Below, piece after piece: positions 63,889 to 64,000 of a DNA stretch of 64,000 bases (position 1 is its first letter; every line of letters starts with the position of its first letter). Made by a program: the position numbers and the translations under genes. The notes under the pieces were generated by a model, which saw only the letters and a list, made by a program, of their open reading frames with translations, was not told where the DNA came from and did no database searches. This stretch comes from Saccharina japonica (taxonomy: Eukaryota; Sar; Phaeophyceae; Laminariales; Laminariaceae), in NCBI GenBank assembly GCA_008828725.1, contig MEHQ01001521.1, positions 70,065 to 134,064 on the forward strand. The letters run 5' to 3'.

Positions 63889-64000
63889 AGCCCCTCCCGA
63901 TCATTCAGAAAACGTTTCAGCCAAAAAAAGGTATACCTTATACCTCTATATCGTACCACCCTTCCTCACAGAATTCTTGGTCGGGGGGGGGGGGGGGGCT

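Larger units (their letters stand above)
62108..63960 (+). other. Region after the last clear CFAP70 exon
   Basis: The final CFAP70 exon is not assigned. One possibility is 62605 onward, in phase, reading GFEVAELVKQLLLFVGARGG, which loosely recalls human EALLAEIHTLQETVGFG. Support is weak. Poly-C and poly-T runs, a partial MITE (62757-62843), a non-autonomous element, a MITE and two other repeats fill the rest. Confidence 0.35.

Noticed and set aside
1-64000. LTR retroelements, Polintons or integrated algal viruses
   Set aside because: No long terminal repeats, capsid, protease, integrase or virus-like polymerase motifs were recognised; the only reverse transcriptase is LINE-type.

Overview
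The window is eukaryotic nuclear DNA. Coding exons are short and GC-rich, and they are separated by introns of about 0.3 to 3 kb packed with simple repeats and small mobile elements. Introns are GT-AG with phase-consistent junctions. Two flagellar-axoneme genes sit in the same orientation, so the organism makes motile flagellated cells. Intron density, the abundance of GTACGTAC-like words and the many G or C runs suggest a brown alga (Ectocarpus- or kelp-like stramenopile). That assignment is an inference, not proof.

Layout. 0-1.2 kb (- strand): pieces of an ankyrin-repeat gene, including one ankyrin exon present twice in a 176-bp tandem duplication, plus a probable further exon. 2.58-23.2 kb (+): a 14-exon gene that reads through in phase from a Gln/Gly-rich repeat exon, through coiled-coil exons, to a CLSCNRPL motif. 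It resembles QRICH2 (DUF4795), a sperm-flagellum protein of vertebrates. The summed exons give about 1685 residues. 23-43 kb: repeat-rich, with no solid host gene (two weak exon candidates). It holds a degenerate LINE of about 5.5 kb (28.57-34.05 kb) inserted into a short interspersed repeat, a LINE-derived short element, a tRNA-headed SINE, fold-back elements and many minisatellites. 43.3 kb to beyond 62.1 kb (+): a multi-exon gene for CFAP70 (TTC18), a TPR protein of the ciliary axoneme. One conserved part falls where the assembly has a 627-base gap (49795-50421), and the 3' end is not resolved in the window.

The most unusual signal is the retroelement system. The LINE ends in a run of C rather than A. 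A short non-autonomous family (7 copies here) shares both its 5' and 3' end sequences with the LINE and also ends in a C run. Its two longest copies are flanked by target duplications that themselves contain the G/C run. The LINE sits in the C run of another repeat. Together this points to retrotransposition aimed at poly-G/poly-C tracts, which are very common in this DNA.

All gene structures were worked out by hand from open frames, splice-site consensus and phase agreement. No alignment or search was run, and homology statements rest on recalled family sequences.
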